Positions 53,834 through 62,798 of a DNA stretch of 64,000 bases are shown piece by piece. Below the pieces are notes generated by a model. That model ran no database searches. It saw only the letters and a program-made list of their open reading frames with translations, and was not told where the DNA came from. The stretch comes from Caballeronia sordidicola (GTDB lineage Bacteria; Pseudomonadota; Gammaproteobacteria; Burkholderiales; Burkholderiaceae): positions 1 to 64,000 of the forward strand of contig NZ_JNFG01000206.1 in NCBI RefSeq assembly GCF_000729995.1, written 5' to 3'. Numbering within the stretch: position 1 is the first letter of the stretch; each line of letters opens with the position of its first letter. A program made the translations under genes and the position numbers.

Positions 53834-54090
53834 CTTTTTCTCTCCCGTTGAACTGCTCGCACTATGCCACGCACCCACCTCTGTCGTCATTCTTCCAGGA
53901 ATTTAGCTTAACGATTCGATTGTCATAGCCCACCTTCGCGAACTTCAGGAAAGTGGACGTCGATTCCTGGCCCATGCCTTCCGCCCGAGTTCAATCGACA
54001 ACGGTCCAAACGGTCGAGATACCTCTCGCGATGAAATGGCGATAGCATCATGCTTTCCTCACACTAAACTTCTCCTGAGAAGTTGCGCAA
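53834..54090. promoter_or_regulatory. Divergent promoter region of the H-NS-like and KAP genes
   Basis: A 257-base gap between two divergent starts, so at least two promoters must lie here. No hexamers could be chosen with confidence. Being next to an H-NS-type gene, autoregulation is plausible. Confidence 0.35.
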
Positions 54091-56274
54091 ATGCCCGCCG
54101 CTCAATCTGCCGCTTTCCAGCATGACCAACCACAAGTTTCAAATGACCTCTACAGTCGGAAGCCTTTTGCTGAGCAACTCGCTAGCTTATTGGTACTACC
54201 GCCAAAGAGCCCTGGGGTTGTCATAGGTGTTGAAGGGCCGTGGGGTTCAGGTAAAACAACCGTGGTGCGTTATATCATCGAGTCGCTCAAGACGGCTGCT
54301 GACGGAGCACCAATCGTCGTCGAGTTCAACCCATGGATGCTCGCAGGTGCGGACGCGCTGGTTGAAGCCCTTTTGACCGAGCTCGCTTCCGGCATCGGGA
54401 TGAACGCAGGCAAGAAGCGCGCGAAGAAATCGCTGGACGCAGCAGGAAAAATACTGGGATACGCTGGGCTACTACGCCACCTGAAATATCTCAAATACGT
54501 TCCCGGGGTAAGTCTCGTGGGAGTTGCTGCGGATACTGTCGGTACCGCGCTTCACGAAGCAGGTAAATTGGCGAACAAGGCCGGTGAGAATGCGGATAAC
54601 GCGAAGAAGATAGTCGAAGAAGCTGAGAAGCTCGTATCCGTCAAAGCTGGGCTAAGTGAACGAAAAAGAGAGGTTATCAAAGCGCTCGCCAAGCTTGACC
54701 GCAGCATTGTCGTCATTGTAGACGACCTTGACCGCTTGACGCCTGATGAAATCAAGGCAGTGTTCCGCACAATCAAGGCAGTCGCGGACTTCCCACGCGT
54801 CGCTTATTTACTCGCGTACGACCGAAACGTAGTTAGCGAAAGTCTTGGCGGTGGCCCGGTCGCAGGGGGCAACGCCTACATCGAAAAAATCGTGCAGGTT
54901 GCGTACCCCATCTCACCTGCATTTCCGTGGCAGTTGCAGTCTCACATTTCCGGCGAGCTTGCCAGCCTGCTGAAGCGTATCCATCGCGAACTCGAGCCCT
55001 TCGAGTCCGAGCTGCTGGGGCGGGCCACCACGCTGACGTGCAGCCTCTGTCGGTATCCGCGGGATATCGTGAGGCTCATGAATCGCCTCACGCTTAGCCT
55101 GACCAGCACAACCCACGAAGTCAACGCGTCAGACGTCATCGTGGCCGAAGCGCTCTTCCAACGATTTCCAGGAATCCGCGACGCGGTAGTCCAGCACCCC
55201 GAGCAGTTCACGGGGTTCTTCTGGTCAGTGGAGGAAGAGGCCAGCTCCACCGATTGGTCAATGTATTTTTCGAACACGAAAGAAGAGAGGCGAACGGCGT
55301 GGCAGGCGCACTTGCCGCCAGACAATGCTGACAAGGCGGTTGCGACGGCTGCGCTCAAGTTCCTCTTCCCAATTACGAACGGCACCGGTTCGAATTCGCC
55401 GCTCCGTAGCCATCTCCGGATATCTGAACTGTCTCGGCTCATTCGATTCTTCACTTTGACCTCAGTGACCGGCGTCCAGGAGGTCGCTGATATCCACGAA
55501 ATGCTAGCTGAGCCAAGCCAGCTTGGAGACATGCTAAACGACCTGGATTATGCAAGAGCGACTGAGATGGTCAATCACATGACTGCGTATATCGACACTG
55601 CGAAATCCGTCGACTGCAGAGGAGTCGTCCGAGAGCTCATTCGGTCGTGCACAGAGGAAGGACTTCACACATCATCTACGCGCGAATTTAGTCGCGCCGT
55701 CGCCACCCTGGCCGCGAATTGCATTCAACGGGGCGGGGCTCAGATATTCTCTATCGCCGTCGAATTCGTCAACAGCGTTCCTCTTACGTACGGATTGGAT
55801 TTTCTCGTGACTGCCGGCACGCGCCACGGGGAGATTCGACTTGTTGACGGGTATAGGATTGAAAATGCCCCCATGTACATCGATGACGCACAAATCTTGT
55901 CAACTTGCGTTGCTTCTTGGCGCAAGCGGGCAGAAGAATCGATTATGTCTGGTAGCGTTATTGAAAGTGACAACCTATTCCCCACTCTCTATGGCCTGTC
56001 TCACGTCGGACGCGACTCCCGTGATATCGATGCAATCAATGCATTCCGAGCGTTTTGTCTCCAGGTGGCAAGCGGGCTAGAGCACTTTTTGGATAGGGCA
56101 CGTCCGTATAGAGAGCTTCAGCTTCAAACGTTCTTCCTCTATGTCTGGGACGCGGATGAGATGGCGACACTTGTCGAACAATCGCCCTTCGCCACTGAAT
56201 TCGCTTGGTATGCCGACCAACTTCGGACAGACCCAGTGGCGCGCAAATTTGTCCAAGACAGGTGCAACGCTTGA
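54091..56274 (+). CDS. KAP family P-loop NTPase (727 residues)
   Basis: KAP NTPases are ATPases often tied to membranes and to phage defence. The N-terminus has Walker A VEGPWGSGKTTVVRY (residues 48-62), the typical EFNPWMLAGAD (about 78-88), and Walker B VVIVDDLDRLTPDE (207-220). Between the two motifs is a stretch with GLLRHLKYLKYVPGVSLVGVAAD, which may insert in the membrane. The C-terminal half is helical and unassigned. It is divergent from the H-NS-like gene with a 257-base gap. Confidence 0.82.
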   Translation: MPAAQSAAFQHDQPQVSNDLYSRKPFAEQLASLLVLPPKSPGVVIGVEGPWGSGKTTVVRYIIESLKTAADGAPIVVEFNPWMLAGADALVEALLTELASGIGMNAGKKRAKKSLDAAGKILGYAGLLRHLKYLKYVPGVSLVGVAADTVGTALHEAGKLANKAGENADNAKKIVEEAEKLVSVKAGLSERKREVIKALAKLDRSIVVIVDDLDRLTPDEIKAVFRTIKAVADFPRVAYLLAYDRNVVSESLGGGPVAGGNAYIEKIVQVAYPISPAFPWQLQSHISGELASLLKRIHRELEPFESELLGRATTLTCSLCRYPRDIVRLMNRLTLSLTSTTHEVNASDVIVAEALFQRFPGIRDAVVQHPEQFTGFFWSVEEEASSTDWSMYFSNTKEERRTAWQAHLPPDNADKAVATAALKFLFPITNGTGSNSPLRSHLRISELSRLIRFFTLTSVTGVQEVADIHEMLAEPSQLGDMLNDLDYARATEMVNHMTAYIDTAKSVDCRGVVRELIRSCTEEGLHTSSTREFSRAVATLAANCIQRGGAQIFSIAVEFVNSVPLTYGLDFLVTAGTRHGEIRLVDGYRIENAPMYIDDAQILSTCVASWRKRAEESIMSGSVIESDNLFPTLYGLSHVGRDSRDIDAINAFRAFCLQVASGLEHFLDRARPYRELQLQTFFLYVWDADEMATLVEQSPFATEFAWYADQLRTDPVARKFVQDRCNA

Positions 56275-56329
56275 TATCGCGGCCCCGTGTTATTCGCGAA
56301 ATGATGGCGGCCGCCTCTGCGGCTTCGAT

Positions 56330-56545
56330 TCAAATGGCCGCAAACGAAGGCTCCGCCGGCAACCCCAAGGGCTCCCGCTGCACTTTGGCCTGTCGCCTCG
56401 TGCGCTCGTTAATCACCTGATGGCGCCGGTGGTCGGCCATCTTCTTCCAACCGCGAGTTTCATCCAGCGTTTGAAAACACCCGACGCACAGTTGGGTCTT
56501 GCCATTGAAAGCACACACGTCAATGCAGGGGGACTTGACTGTGAT
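56330..56545 (-). CDS. DUF1289 small Cys-rich protein, start codon lost or unusual
   Basis: I read this on the minus strand in the gap after the KAP gene: KSPCIDVCAFNGKTQLCVGC followed by FQTLDETRGWKKMADHRRHQ. The four cysteines and the W..M pattern are the DUF1289 family, which probably binds metal or an Fe-S cluster. The frame has a TGA eleven codons before the first Cys, and between them no ATG. The expected start sits at an ATC (56543-56545), so the gene may use a rare start or be broken by an ATG-to-ATC change. A GTG within the domain (56518) would lose the first Cys. Confidence 0.6.
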   Translation of the reverse strand: MTVKSPCIDVCAFNGKTQLCVGCFQTLDETRGWKKMADHRRHQVINERTRRQAKVQREPLGLPAEPSFAAI

Positions 56546-56847
56546 GACTCAGGTCACCGCCTGTGAAGATTGCACTTCGACTGTGACATGCGACAGCCCC
56601 CTCCTGCCTCGAACACGACGGTTGCAGCAAGGGAAGCTCAGCGGTATGCGCCGTAACACTTCTGTGGCCGATGCTGACATGTGGTGCATTTCGATTGTCG
56701 GAGAGCACAATCCTGCAGCTCGTCGTTCAACAGGGCCGCATCAGGCTACATCGTCGCGATGCAGTCCGTTTTTGAATCCAGGCGCGAGTAATCCCCGTAT
56801 ATGAGCTCAAGACCGCGCAACCACGCGTGGTAACTCAGGGGGAGTAC
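56546..56847. other. Gap of about 300 bases before the fasciclin gene
   Basis: Holds the leader of the fasciclin gene and the start region of the divergent DUF1289 gene. No further gene or clear promoter can be supported. Confidence 0.4.
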
Positions 56848-57405
56848 ATGACGAATTACAAGACTATGTTCGTAGCTGTCACATTGTCGGCAGCTGTTTC
56901 AGGTGCCTTCGCCGCCAGCGACACAGTCATGGTCGGCGGTCAAGCCATGTATCCGAGCAAGGACATCGTGGACAACGCGGTCAACTCGGCTGACCACACC
57001 ACGCTCGTCGCTGCGGTCAAAGCAGCTGGTCTCGTCGATACCTTGAAGAGCGCAGGGCCATTCACGGTGTTCGCACCAACAAACGAAGCGTTTGCTGCAT
57101 TGCCGGCTGGCACAGTCGACACGCTCGTCAAGCCTGAAAACAAGGCGATGCTGACAAGCATCCTGACCTACCACGTCATTCCCGGTCGCTACGACTTCCG
57201 TAAGCTCGACGCGGCTATCAAGGCAGGTGGTGGCAAGGCGGAACTGAAAACAATCAATGGGGAGCCGCTGACGTTCACCGAGAATGGTCCGCACAACATC
57301 GTAGTCATGGATGCCGGCGGCCACACCGCCGACATATCAACTTACGACGTGACGCAGAGCAACGGCGTCATCATGGTGGTCGATAAGGTTCTGATGCCGA
57401 AGTAA
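56848..57405 (+). CDS. Secreted fasciclin (FAS1) domain protein
   Basis: A 185-residue exported protein. A signal peptide (about 1-22, cleaved after FAA) is followed by one FAS1 domain, with GPFTVFAPTNEAFAALPAG (H1 box) and LTYHVIPGRYD (H2 box), ending VIMVVDKVLMPK. FAS1 proteins mediate adhesion or surface contacts; the function here is unknown. A GGGGGAG ribosome binding site precedes the ATG at 56848. It is a surprising cargo among defence genes. Another small secreted protein follows. Confidence 0.9.
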   Translation: MTNYKTMFVAVTLSAAVSGAFAASDTVMVGGQAMYPSKDIVDNAVNSADHTTLVAAVKAAGLVDTLKSAGPFTVFAPTNEAFAALPAGTVDTLVKPENKAMLTSILTYHVIPGRYDFRKLDAAIKAGGGKAELKTINGEPLTFTENGPHNIVVMDAGGHTADISTYDVTQSNGVIMVVDKVLMPK

Positions 57406-57629
57406 CGGGCAGGCGCGCACCGTCTCGGGTCTGAATTCAGCGCAGCCCTGTCATTTTAGGTGTCGAGCCACGACTTACCCACACACCTCGCATCTGGACA
57501 CAGGGCATGTTTTCCCCGTTCAGATGGGAGTGGCTGCTTGCGCTCGCCGCTACGCAAGCACTCAGTGTTTAGCGGTATTTGAGACTTCGGCGCGGCTAAC
57601 GCATGAGCCGACATCACGGGAGAAACACC

Positions 57630-57914
57630 ATGGAAAAGTTGACGATGAAAACGTTGGTCGCGCGTGTCGCTGTCGCGTCACTCTGCGTGTGTGCCGCTAC
57701 GCTTGCGCAGGCTGGCGGAAACGGCAACGGTGGCAATGGCAGCGGCGGCGCTCACGGTGCAGCAACCGCCGGAATGACGTACCACAGCGAGCCGGTATCG
57801 AGCCCGTGGAACAGGGTTCCTGGCGACATGAGCAAAACGGGAGACAGCGCGCGTATGGATATGCCGACCATGCAGCCCAATAACGGCAACGTGCCGGCGA
57901 AGATGGTTCAGTAA
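57630..57914 (+). CDS. Small exported Gly/Asn-rich protein (94 residues)
   Basis: A signal peptide (MKTLVARVAVASLCVCAATLA) and a short mature part, rich in Gly, Asn, Ser and Met (GGNGNGGNGSGG, then SPWNRVPGDMSKTGDSARMD). No family recognised. GGGAGA lies nine bases before the ATG at 57630. It follows the fasciclin gene after 224 bases on the same strand; a shared envelope role is only a guess. Confidence 0.6.
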   Translation: MEKLTMKTLVARVAVASLCVCAATLAQAGGNGNGGNGSGGAHGAATAGMTYHSEPVSSPWNRVPGDMSKTGDSARMDMPTMQPNNGNVPAKMVQ

Positions 57915-58214
57915 CTGCCAGGTAGTTTCAACTTTTTCTGGCCCTGCGGAGCGCAATGCAAGCGTCTTCAATAGCCCAGAGAAACGGTTAGGGTTGGACA
58001 CTCTGAAATTGCAACAGCCCAACTGGAGGCACCGCTGTGCCGTGCCTTCGGTAACTTCCGAACGGTCTCGCCGGCTATGGAATGCCGGCGCGTTTGGGTA
58101 CATCGACATCTTGTTCGCAGGTGCAACCTGCTACCGCCGCCCACGCGCCATCATCGTCAGTCGCCTCCGCACGCCGGCCGGCCTCTCCGTGTCGATAAGG
58201 ATGTCCCGAACGAT
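57915..58214. other. Gap of 300 bases without a supported feature
   Basis: Between the small exported protein and the end of the transposase gene. I looked for the left terminal repeat of the IS630-like element here and found no convincing match to the sequence right of the transposase. Confidence 0.4.
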
Positions 58215-59759
58215 TCATCTGTATACCGGGTCCTTGCAATTGTTCGCAGCCGAAAACTCGCTCGTCGTCCGCTCCTTTCGCCAGATTGCTTTGCCCGCGC
58301 GTTTCGGATGTTCCTTGAAGTGCTGATTGCGCTCTGCGAAATAGCGGTCAATTGCCACCTTTGCAGCATCCACGGACGCGTAGTCACTATTGTGGATGAT
58401 GGCTCGCGCCATGCCGCTAAAGACTGACTCGATGACATTCAGGAATTGCGCACTTGCGGGCAGCGGCGCCAGTTCCAGAATCGGCTGATGACGCGATTGC
58501 GCTGACTCATTGTGGTCGGAGATGAACGCCAACAGCTTCTTCGAAAGATGCCAGGAGGCTGCGTCCCACGAGAGGTATAGCTTCCGCATCACACCGTACT
58601 CGTCGAGCAAGGCAGTTGCCATGCGAATCATCTCATCGGTGTTCTTGGCCGTGGAATAGAAATGCGTCACCTGGTTGGACGACAACTCCAGTGCGGCCGT
58701 GCAAATCAGACACCCCTTCGATTTCTGCCTTTGCGGAACATTCGGCTGAACATCGGGGGCCGCCAGCACGCGGCCCGGCTTCATAGTGACGGAGAAGGGC
58801 CCAAACTCGTCGATAGAGAAGAACCGTTCGTCTGGCTGGAGGTTGGCCAGAACCGACCGGATGATGTCAAGTTTTTCCCGATAATTGGGGTCGGTGCTTG
58901 TGAGGACAATCTTGGCCGATTTCCAGCGATAGCCGGCGTGCCGCATTATCGACCGGATAGCGTCCATGCCCGCATGATGCCCACGCACCGCCAGCACTCG
59001 CCGCAGGTCGACCATTTTCCATGTGGTCCTGTTAATGCCTGATGCAGACGGTGGCTCGTGCAACAGGGTGAAAACCGCGCTCTTCAGCGCTTCGTCGTCC
59101 TCCCTGCGGGAGCGGTTCGTTTTTGCGAACAGTGACTCCAACCCAGCTGCCTTGTAGTCGCCGATGTACGTGCGAACGGATGCGCGGCTAATGGCGAGAT
59201 GCGTCGCGATTTCACGTAAGGAAAAACCTGCTTCGTGTGCCAGCACGGTAAGCGACTTATGGCGCTGGTTCCTTGATACCGGCAACAGCATTCGCATCAG
59301 CCTGTCCTGTTGCCCGCCATCCTCACCTGCTGGCACAGAAACGAGTCCCTGTTCGACTTGATACATCCAGTTCTGCCATCGCTGTCGGCTCCGCTCAGCA
59401 GAGCCTATCTTCGGAGATTCGACAACACCCCATGTGCGCAATCGACGCCCGCCTGCCTCTTCGAGTTCCTCCGTGTCGTCCTCGCTAAACAAGCGGGCCA
59501 GGAACTGCGCTGCCCCGCGCTCCGGAAGTGCACGTACGATGCGTTGGACCGCTGACCATGGCACTGCCAGTTTTCGGCGGCGGGTGGCATCTCTCGTATT
59601 GTCGGTGACCCGGCAGTAGCCTAGGGGCAACTCGAAGTGGACCATTTTCCGGACAGTGTTCCGGCTCATGGCCTCGACTTTTGCGACATACCGGATGGAT
59701 TCGCCCTTTTTGAGAACCCGCGCTCGGATACGGGTCCACTCTTTGATATCTGAGTACAT
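58215..59759 (-). CDS. IS630-like DDE transposase with an extra N-terminal HTH (514 residues)
   Basis: The C-terminal half is an IS630/Tc1-like catalytic core: first Asp in RFFSIDEFGPF (about 317), second in LYLSWDAASWHLSKKL (about 399), Glu in FLNVIESVFSGMARA (about 444). Before it is a resolvase-type HTH (LREIATHLAISRASVRTYI). The first 140 residues add another HTH, IRYVAKVEAMSRNTVRKM, followed by FELPLGY, a start more like that of IS21 IstA. Usual IS630 proteins have about 350 residues, so it is long. I use ATG 59759. No flanking terminal repeats or TA duplication were seen, so it may be immobile or domesticated. Confidence 0.78.
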   Translation of the reverse strand: MYSDIKEWTRIRARVLKKGESIRYVAKVEAMSRNTVRKMVHFELPLGYCRVTDNTRDATRRRKLAVPWSAVQRIVRALPERGAAQFLARLFSEDDTEELEEAGGRRLRTWGVVESPKIGSAERSRQRWQNWMYQVEQGLVSVPAGEDGGQQDRLMRMLLPVSRNQRHKSLTVLAHEAGFSLREIATHLAISRASVRTYIGDYKAAGLESLFAKTNRSRREDDEALKSAVFTLLHEPPSASGINRTTWKMVDLRRVLAVRGHHAGMDAIRSIMRHAGYRWKSAKIVLTSTDPNYREKLDIIRSVLANLQPDERFFSIDEFGPFSVTMKPGRVLAAPDVQPNVPQRQKSKGCLICTAALELSSNQVTHFYSTAKNTDEMIRMATALLDEYGVMRKLYLSWDAASWHLSKKLLAFISDHNESAQSRHQPILELAPLPASAQFLNVIESVFSGMARAIIHNSDYASVDAAKVAIDRYFAERNQHFKEHPKRAGKAIWRKERTTSEFSAANNCKDPVYR

Positions 59760-59839
59760 GGGCAGCCTCCTCATCTGGGCCGCATCGAAAATAGCATGAC
59801 CCTATCGGTGGCCACAAGACGGCAAGGGCGACCGCAGAA

Positions 59840-61624
59840 CTATTGAAACGCAGCCAGCGTCTTGATGAAATTTCGCTTGGCACGATAAGCCTTCCGGATT
59901 TCATCGAGTTCTATGGTGAACAGCGCGTGCTCGCTCAGTTCTGCTCTCAACCGGCCGATGGCCCGTACGATTCCAGCAGCCTCGTCATATCGCGCGTTCC
60001 GTGTGCCATTTTCCGCCGATATTGGCAGTAAGCGGTGGTACAGCGCAATGGCGTCGTGCGGATGGGTCTTCGCGCGAACCGCCGCCACCGTTGCCCACAT
60101 GTTTACCGCTACTGGACCTCCGCAGAACGCCTCCCATGCGGCCTCACTTTCGTGCTCGGCGAGAAAAACCTTGACCAGTTCGGTACGGCTCGGCGTTTGC
60201 CAGTGGCTGCGCTTCGCTTTGGACGGAGCCTCTTCCGTGCGGACAAGCTCCCACATATGCTTGAGTGCGCGCTCGCGCGTTAAATCGTACCGACCGGTAG
60301 CCTTGGCGACATCCATTAGCGCTGTGAACGCTTCGGCAACGGGACGCGACTCGAAGCGCCGCCAGGCGAACGCATCGGCTTTCTCAAAATCCTTCCGCCG
60401 CAAGTACTCGGCTATACAGAAATCAAGTAGCCGCACATCTGTGTTCTTTCCTGACTCCCTAAGCCCGAGCTCCACCCAGGTCAGCCCTTCATCGGGCCGC
60501 CCATGCTTTGCACAAAGCTCCGCGACCAGCAAAAAACGGTACGGACTCGATAGGTCCTTCGAACGAATGCGAATCAGTGCGTCGACGTCACCATCGAGTT
60601 CCGCGAGCCTCTCCATCGCCCGCTCAAGTCGCATCCGCAGCGTGTCGAACGACCTACGAAATTCATTGCTCGGCGCGAGTGACGGTAGCGCGTCCCATCG
60701 ATTCACAACAAGCTCGCGGTACCTGCGCAGTCCGGTGTCGCCCAACGGTTCGGTGTAAGCTGGCAACACATCGTAGAACGTGTCCCATACTCCTTCCGTC
60801 TGGTAGCGAAACAGGCGCTCGGCGAGTTTCACCGCATCCGGCCGCGTCTGCTGGCAGGCTGCTAGATGAACAGATGCAAGCTCCATGATTGCCGGCATGA
60901 CGTCACCGCCAGAGTCATCAATCTGTTCGAGACTCTTTTCCGCACCGGCAATCGCCAGTTCCGCGAGCTCGACTACCTGCGCCGCATTCGGCCCTGCGAG
61001 ATGTTGGCGCAGCATATCTGCGAGCGACATCAGGCCGTCCCCATACGCTCCGGATTCCCGCCAGTCAAGCGGTCGCGAAATGCGCGTTGCCTGACGCACC
61101 GCTGCCTTCATGCCAGGCAAGTCGCTGGCGGTTGCCGCACGCGCAGCGAAGAGCAGCTTGTCGCGCAGCGTCATGTCACGCTCCACCGCTTCAAGCAACA
61201 ACTCCTGCAGACTTTCCTTGTTCAGTGCCGCCACGTATTCGCGGATTTGCTCTTCGTATGTCTTTCGCTTCTTGCGCGGCTTTGCCGGCTCGGTTTCGTC
61301 GACATGAAACACTTCCTCACCCGAATTTTCGAGCCATGAAAGCGCGACCGCAACAGTATGCTTGCAAAAAATGCCGTCGCCGCCCACTGGACAGTCGCAC
61401 TCGTATGTCAGCTCTCCGTCATCGCCAACGCCAAGTTCGACGCTGTATCGATGCGTGCCGCGCACACTGGCACGAAGCACACCGTCATGCTCCTCAAGGC
61501 GCGATACCACGCCGTCGTGGAAATAGGCTTTGCCCCGAGCGAAAGTTTTCAGGTCAGCGAGCGATTGGACCTCGTCGAGGGTAATGATGTCTGTAAACGG
61601 CGACTGGCGAGACGCGGCACACAT
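59840..61624 (-). CDS. SWIM zinc-finger protein with helical repeats (594 residues)
   Basis: Residues 20-95 form a SWIM domain (ARGKAYFHDGVVSRLEEHDG, then Cys76, Cys78, Cys87 and His89 in YECDCP...FCKHTVAVAL), a zinc-binding fold used for DNA or protein contacts. The rest is helical, with repeat-like segments (LTWVELGLRESGKNTDVRLL, AEYLRRKDFEKADAFAWRRF) that resemble TPRs. I start at MCAASRQ (61624) instead of the TTG at 61648. The 3' end is 80 bases before the transposase start. Function unknown; such genes occur in many beta-proteobacteria. Confidence 0.78.
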   Translation of the reverse strand: MCAASRQSPFTDIITLDEVQSLADLKTFARGKAYFHDGVVSRLEEHDGVLRASVRGTHRYSVELGVGDDGELTYECDCPVGGDGIFCKHTVAVALSWLENSGEEVFHVDETEPAKPRKKRKTYEEQIREYVAALNKESLQELLLEAVERDMTLRDKLLFAARAATASDLPGMKAAVRQATRISRPLDWRESGAYGDGLMSLADMLRQHLAGPNAAQVVELAELAIAGAEKSLEQIDDSGGDVMPAIMELASVHLAACQQTRPDAVKLAERLFRYQTEGVWDTFYDVLPAYTEPLGDTGLRRYRELVVNRWDALPSLAPSNEFRRSFDTLRMRLERAMERLAELDGDVDALIRIRSKDLSSPYRFLLVAELCAKHGRPDEGLTWVELGLRESGKNTDVRLLDFCIAEYLRRKDFEKADAFAWRRFESRPVAEAFTALMDVAKATGRYDLTRERALKHMWELVRTEEAPSKAKRSHWQTPSRTELVKVFLAEHESEAAWEAFCGGPVAVNMWATVAAVRAKTHPHDAIALYHRLLPISAENGTRNARYDEAAGIVRAIGRLRAELSEHALFTIELDEIRKAYRAKRNFIKTLAAFQ

Positions 61625-61781
61625 TGGTATTTTCTCTACGTGAGTCAACGCACAATTCTATCTCGCTGGCAGCGCGGCGCTTGGCCAGGCGGTGCCGTTT
61701 TCGCCACATCGGACCACTGCGTACACTGGCAATCGACACCCCGGATTGGGGGCGCCAGATTTCGCACCGGGCGCACGCGAA

Positions 61782-62084
61782 CTACAACTTATCGATGTCG
61801 ACCTTGACCGCAAGCCCGACTGATTTCAGCCTTTCCTCAATATGGTGGCACTCGGCGTTACGCAATAGTCCGCTGACGCTGATATTCTCGTCTAATAGGT
61901 CCCAATGCAATCCCCCGCCGGGTGCGGAAATCCGGACCGTTTTTTTTTGCTGAGGCGTCGCCGCCAGCAAGTTCGGATACGGTCGCCAAGAGACGCGCAG
62001 CGTGCGGCCGTCCTTCAGGTGGACAGTGAAACTGTTCTCCTTCACGATTACTGCGATTGCAATCGGTCGGACGCGATTTATCAT
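61782..62084 (-). CDS. DUF2442 protein (100 residues)
   Basis: A small protein of the DUF2442 family: IAIAVIVKENSFTVHLKDGR, then the Trp/Pro patch VSWRPYPNLLAATP and LHWDLLDENISVSGLL. DUF2442 proteins often pair with DUF4160 in toxin-antitoxin-like sets; no DUF4160 is seen next to it. I start at MINRVRP (62084), preceded by GGA. It resembles the N-terminal part of the next gene upstream, so the two are tandem duplicates. Confidence 0.78.
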   Translation of the reverse strand: MINRVRPIAIAVIVKENSFTVHLKDGRTLRVSWRPYPNLLAATPQQKKTVRISAPGGGLHWDLLDENISVSGLLRNAECHHIEERLKSVGLAVKVDIDKL

Positions 62085-62205
62085 CTCGTCATCCTTCAAG
62101 CCGCGTCTTGGACGCTCGAGGCAGCAGCATCCAGTTACGAAAAGCGGGCATCGGCGGTCCAACTTGCGTGAGCCTTTGCATAGCTGGGCCTAGTGCAGGT
62201 ACCTG

Positions 62206-62787
62206 CTACCAAGCCAGCAGGGCCCGCAACCGTTCCATAAGCCAATCGGTCTCCAAGCGCGCCAGCCACCCCTTGCGTTCAATACCTCTCCTCATACGTT
62301 TGAGGGTAACGTCGTGCGAATGCATGGGAAATTTGGCCGCATCTTGCAGGGTCTTTTTGATGAGCTGCTGCGCGAGGTCCTCGCACATGTCCCAGCGGAC
62401 CCACCGTTCTTCCGCAGTCAAGCCGACGATAAGCCTACCGTCAATCCAACGCCCCGCAATTTTTGGTTGCGTTCCTGAAAGCAGGGCGGGCGTGGGGTCC
62501 CACGGAAAGTCGGGCGATACGCACGCGGTTAATCGCTCATCGCGGTGGCGCCTCTCAGCGTCGCGCATCAAGTCCCTGACGCTGATGTCTTCGTCGAGTT
62601 GACCCCATCGCAGTACAGTGCCCGACGCAGAAATGCGGAAATCGCATCGCTGCTCAGGGGTTGCCACCCAAAGTTTTGAAAACCTCCGCAAAGGAATTCG
62701 TAGTGTGCCCCCGTCTTTCAGAAAGACATTCAGACTATCGTCTTCCACATTTGCTCTGGTTGCTATCGGTCGAATGTGACTTATCAT
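62206..62787 (-). CDS. DUF2442 domain protein with C-terminal extension (193 residues)
   Basis: The N-terminal 80 residues repeat the plan of its 100-residue neighbour (MISHIRPIATRANVEDDSLN, LKDGGTLRIPLRRFSKLWVA, LRWGQLDEDISVRDLM). The C-terminal 110 residues are new and helical (WVRWDMCEDLAQQLIKKTLQ, RKGWLARLETDWLMERLRA) and unassigned. The start is 11 bases after the stop of the 337-residue gene, so these two form an operon. Confidence 0.72.
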   Translation of the reverse strand: MISHIRPIATRANVEDDSLNVFLKDGGTLRIPLRRFSKLWVATPEQRCDFRISASGTVLRWGQLDEDISVRDLMRDAERRHRDERLTACVSPDFPWDPTPALLSGTQPKIAGRWIDGRLIVGLTAEERWVRWDMCEDLAQQLIKKTLQDAAKFPMHSHDVTLKRMRRGIERKGWLARLETDWLMERLRALLAW

Positions 62788-62798
62788 GACACCGCTCT

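Noticed and set aside
57900..59860. Terminal inverted repeats of an IS around the IS630-like gene
   Set aside because: Comparing the two flanks gave only scattered short matches (such as CGATA with GG near both ends), no better than chance.
59913..60758. A 281-codon plus-strand open frame opposite the SWIM gene
   Set aside because: Ser/Arg-rich antisense shadow; the opposite strand has a motif-bearing protein.
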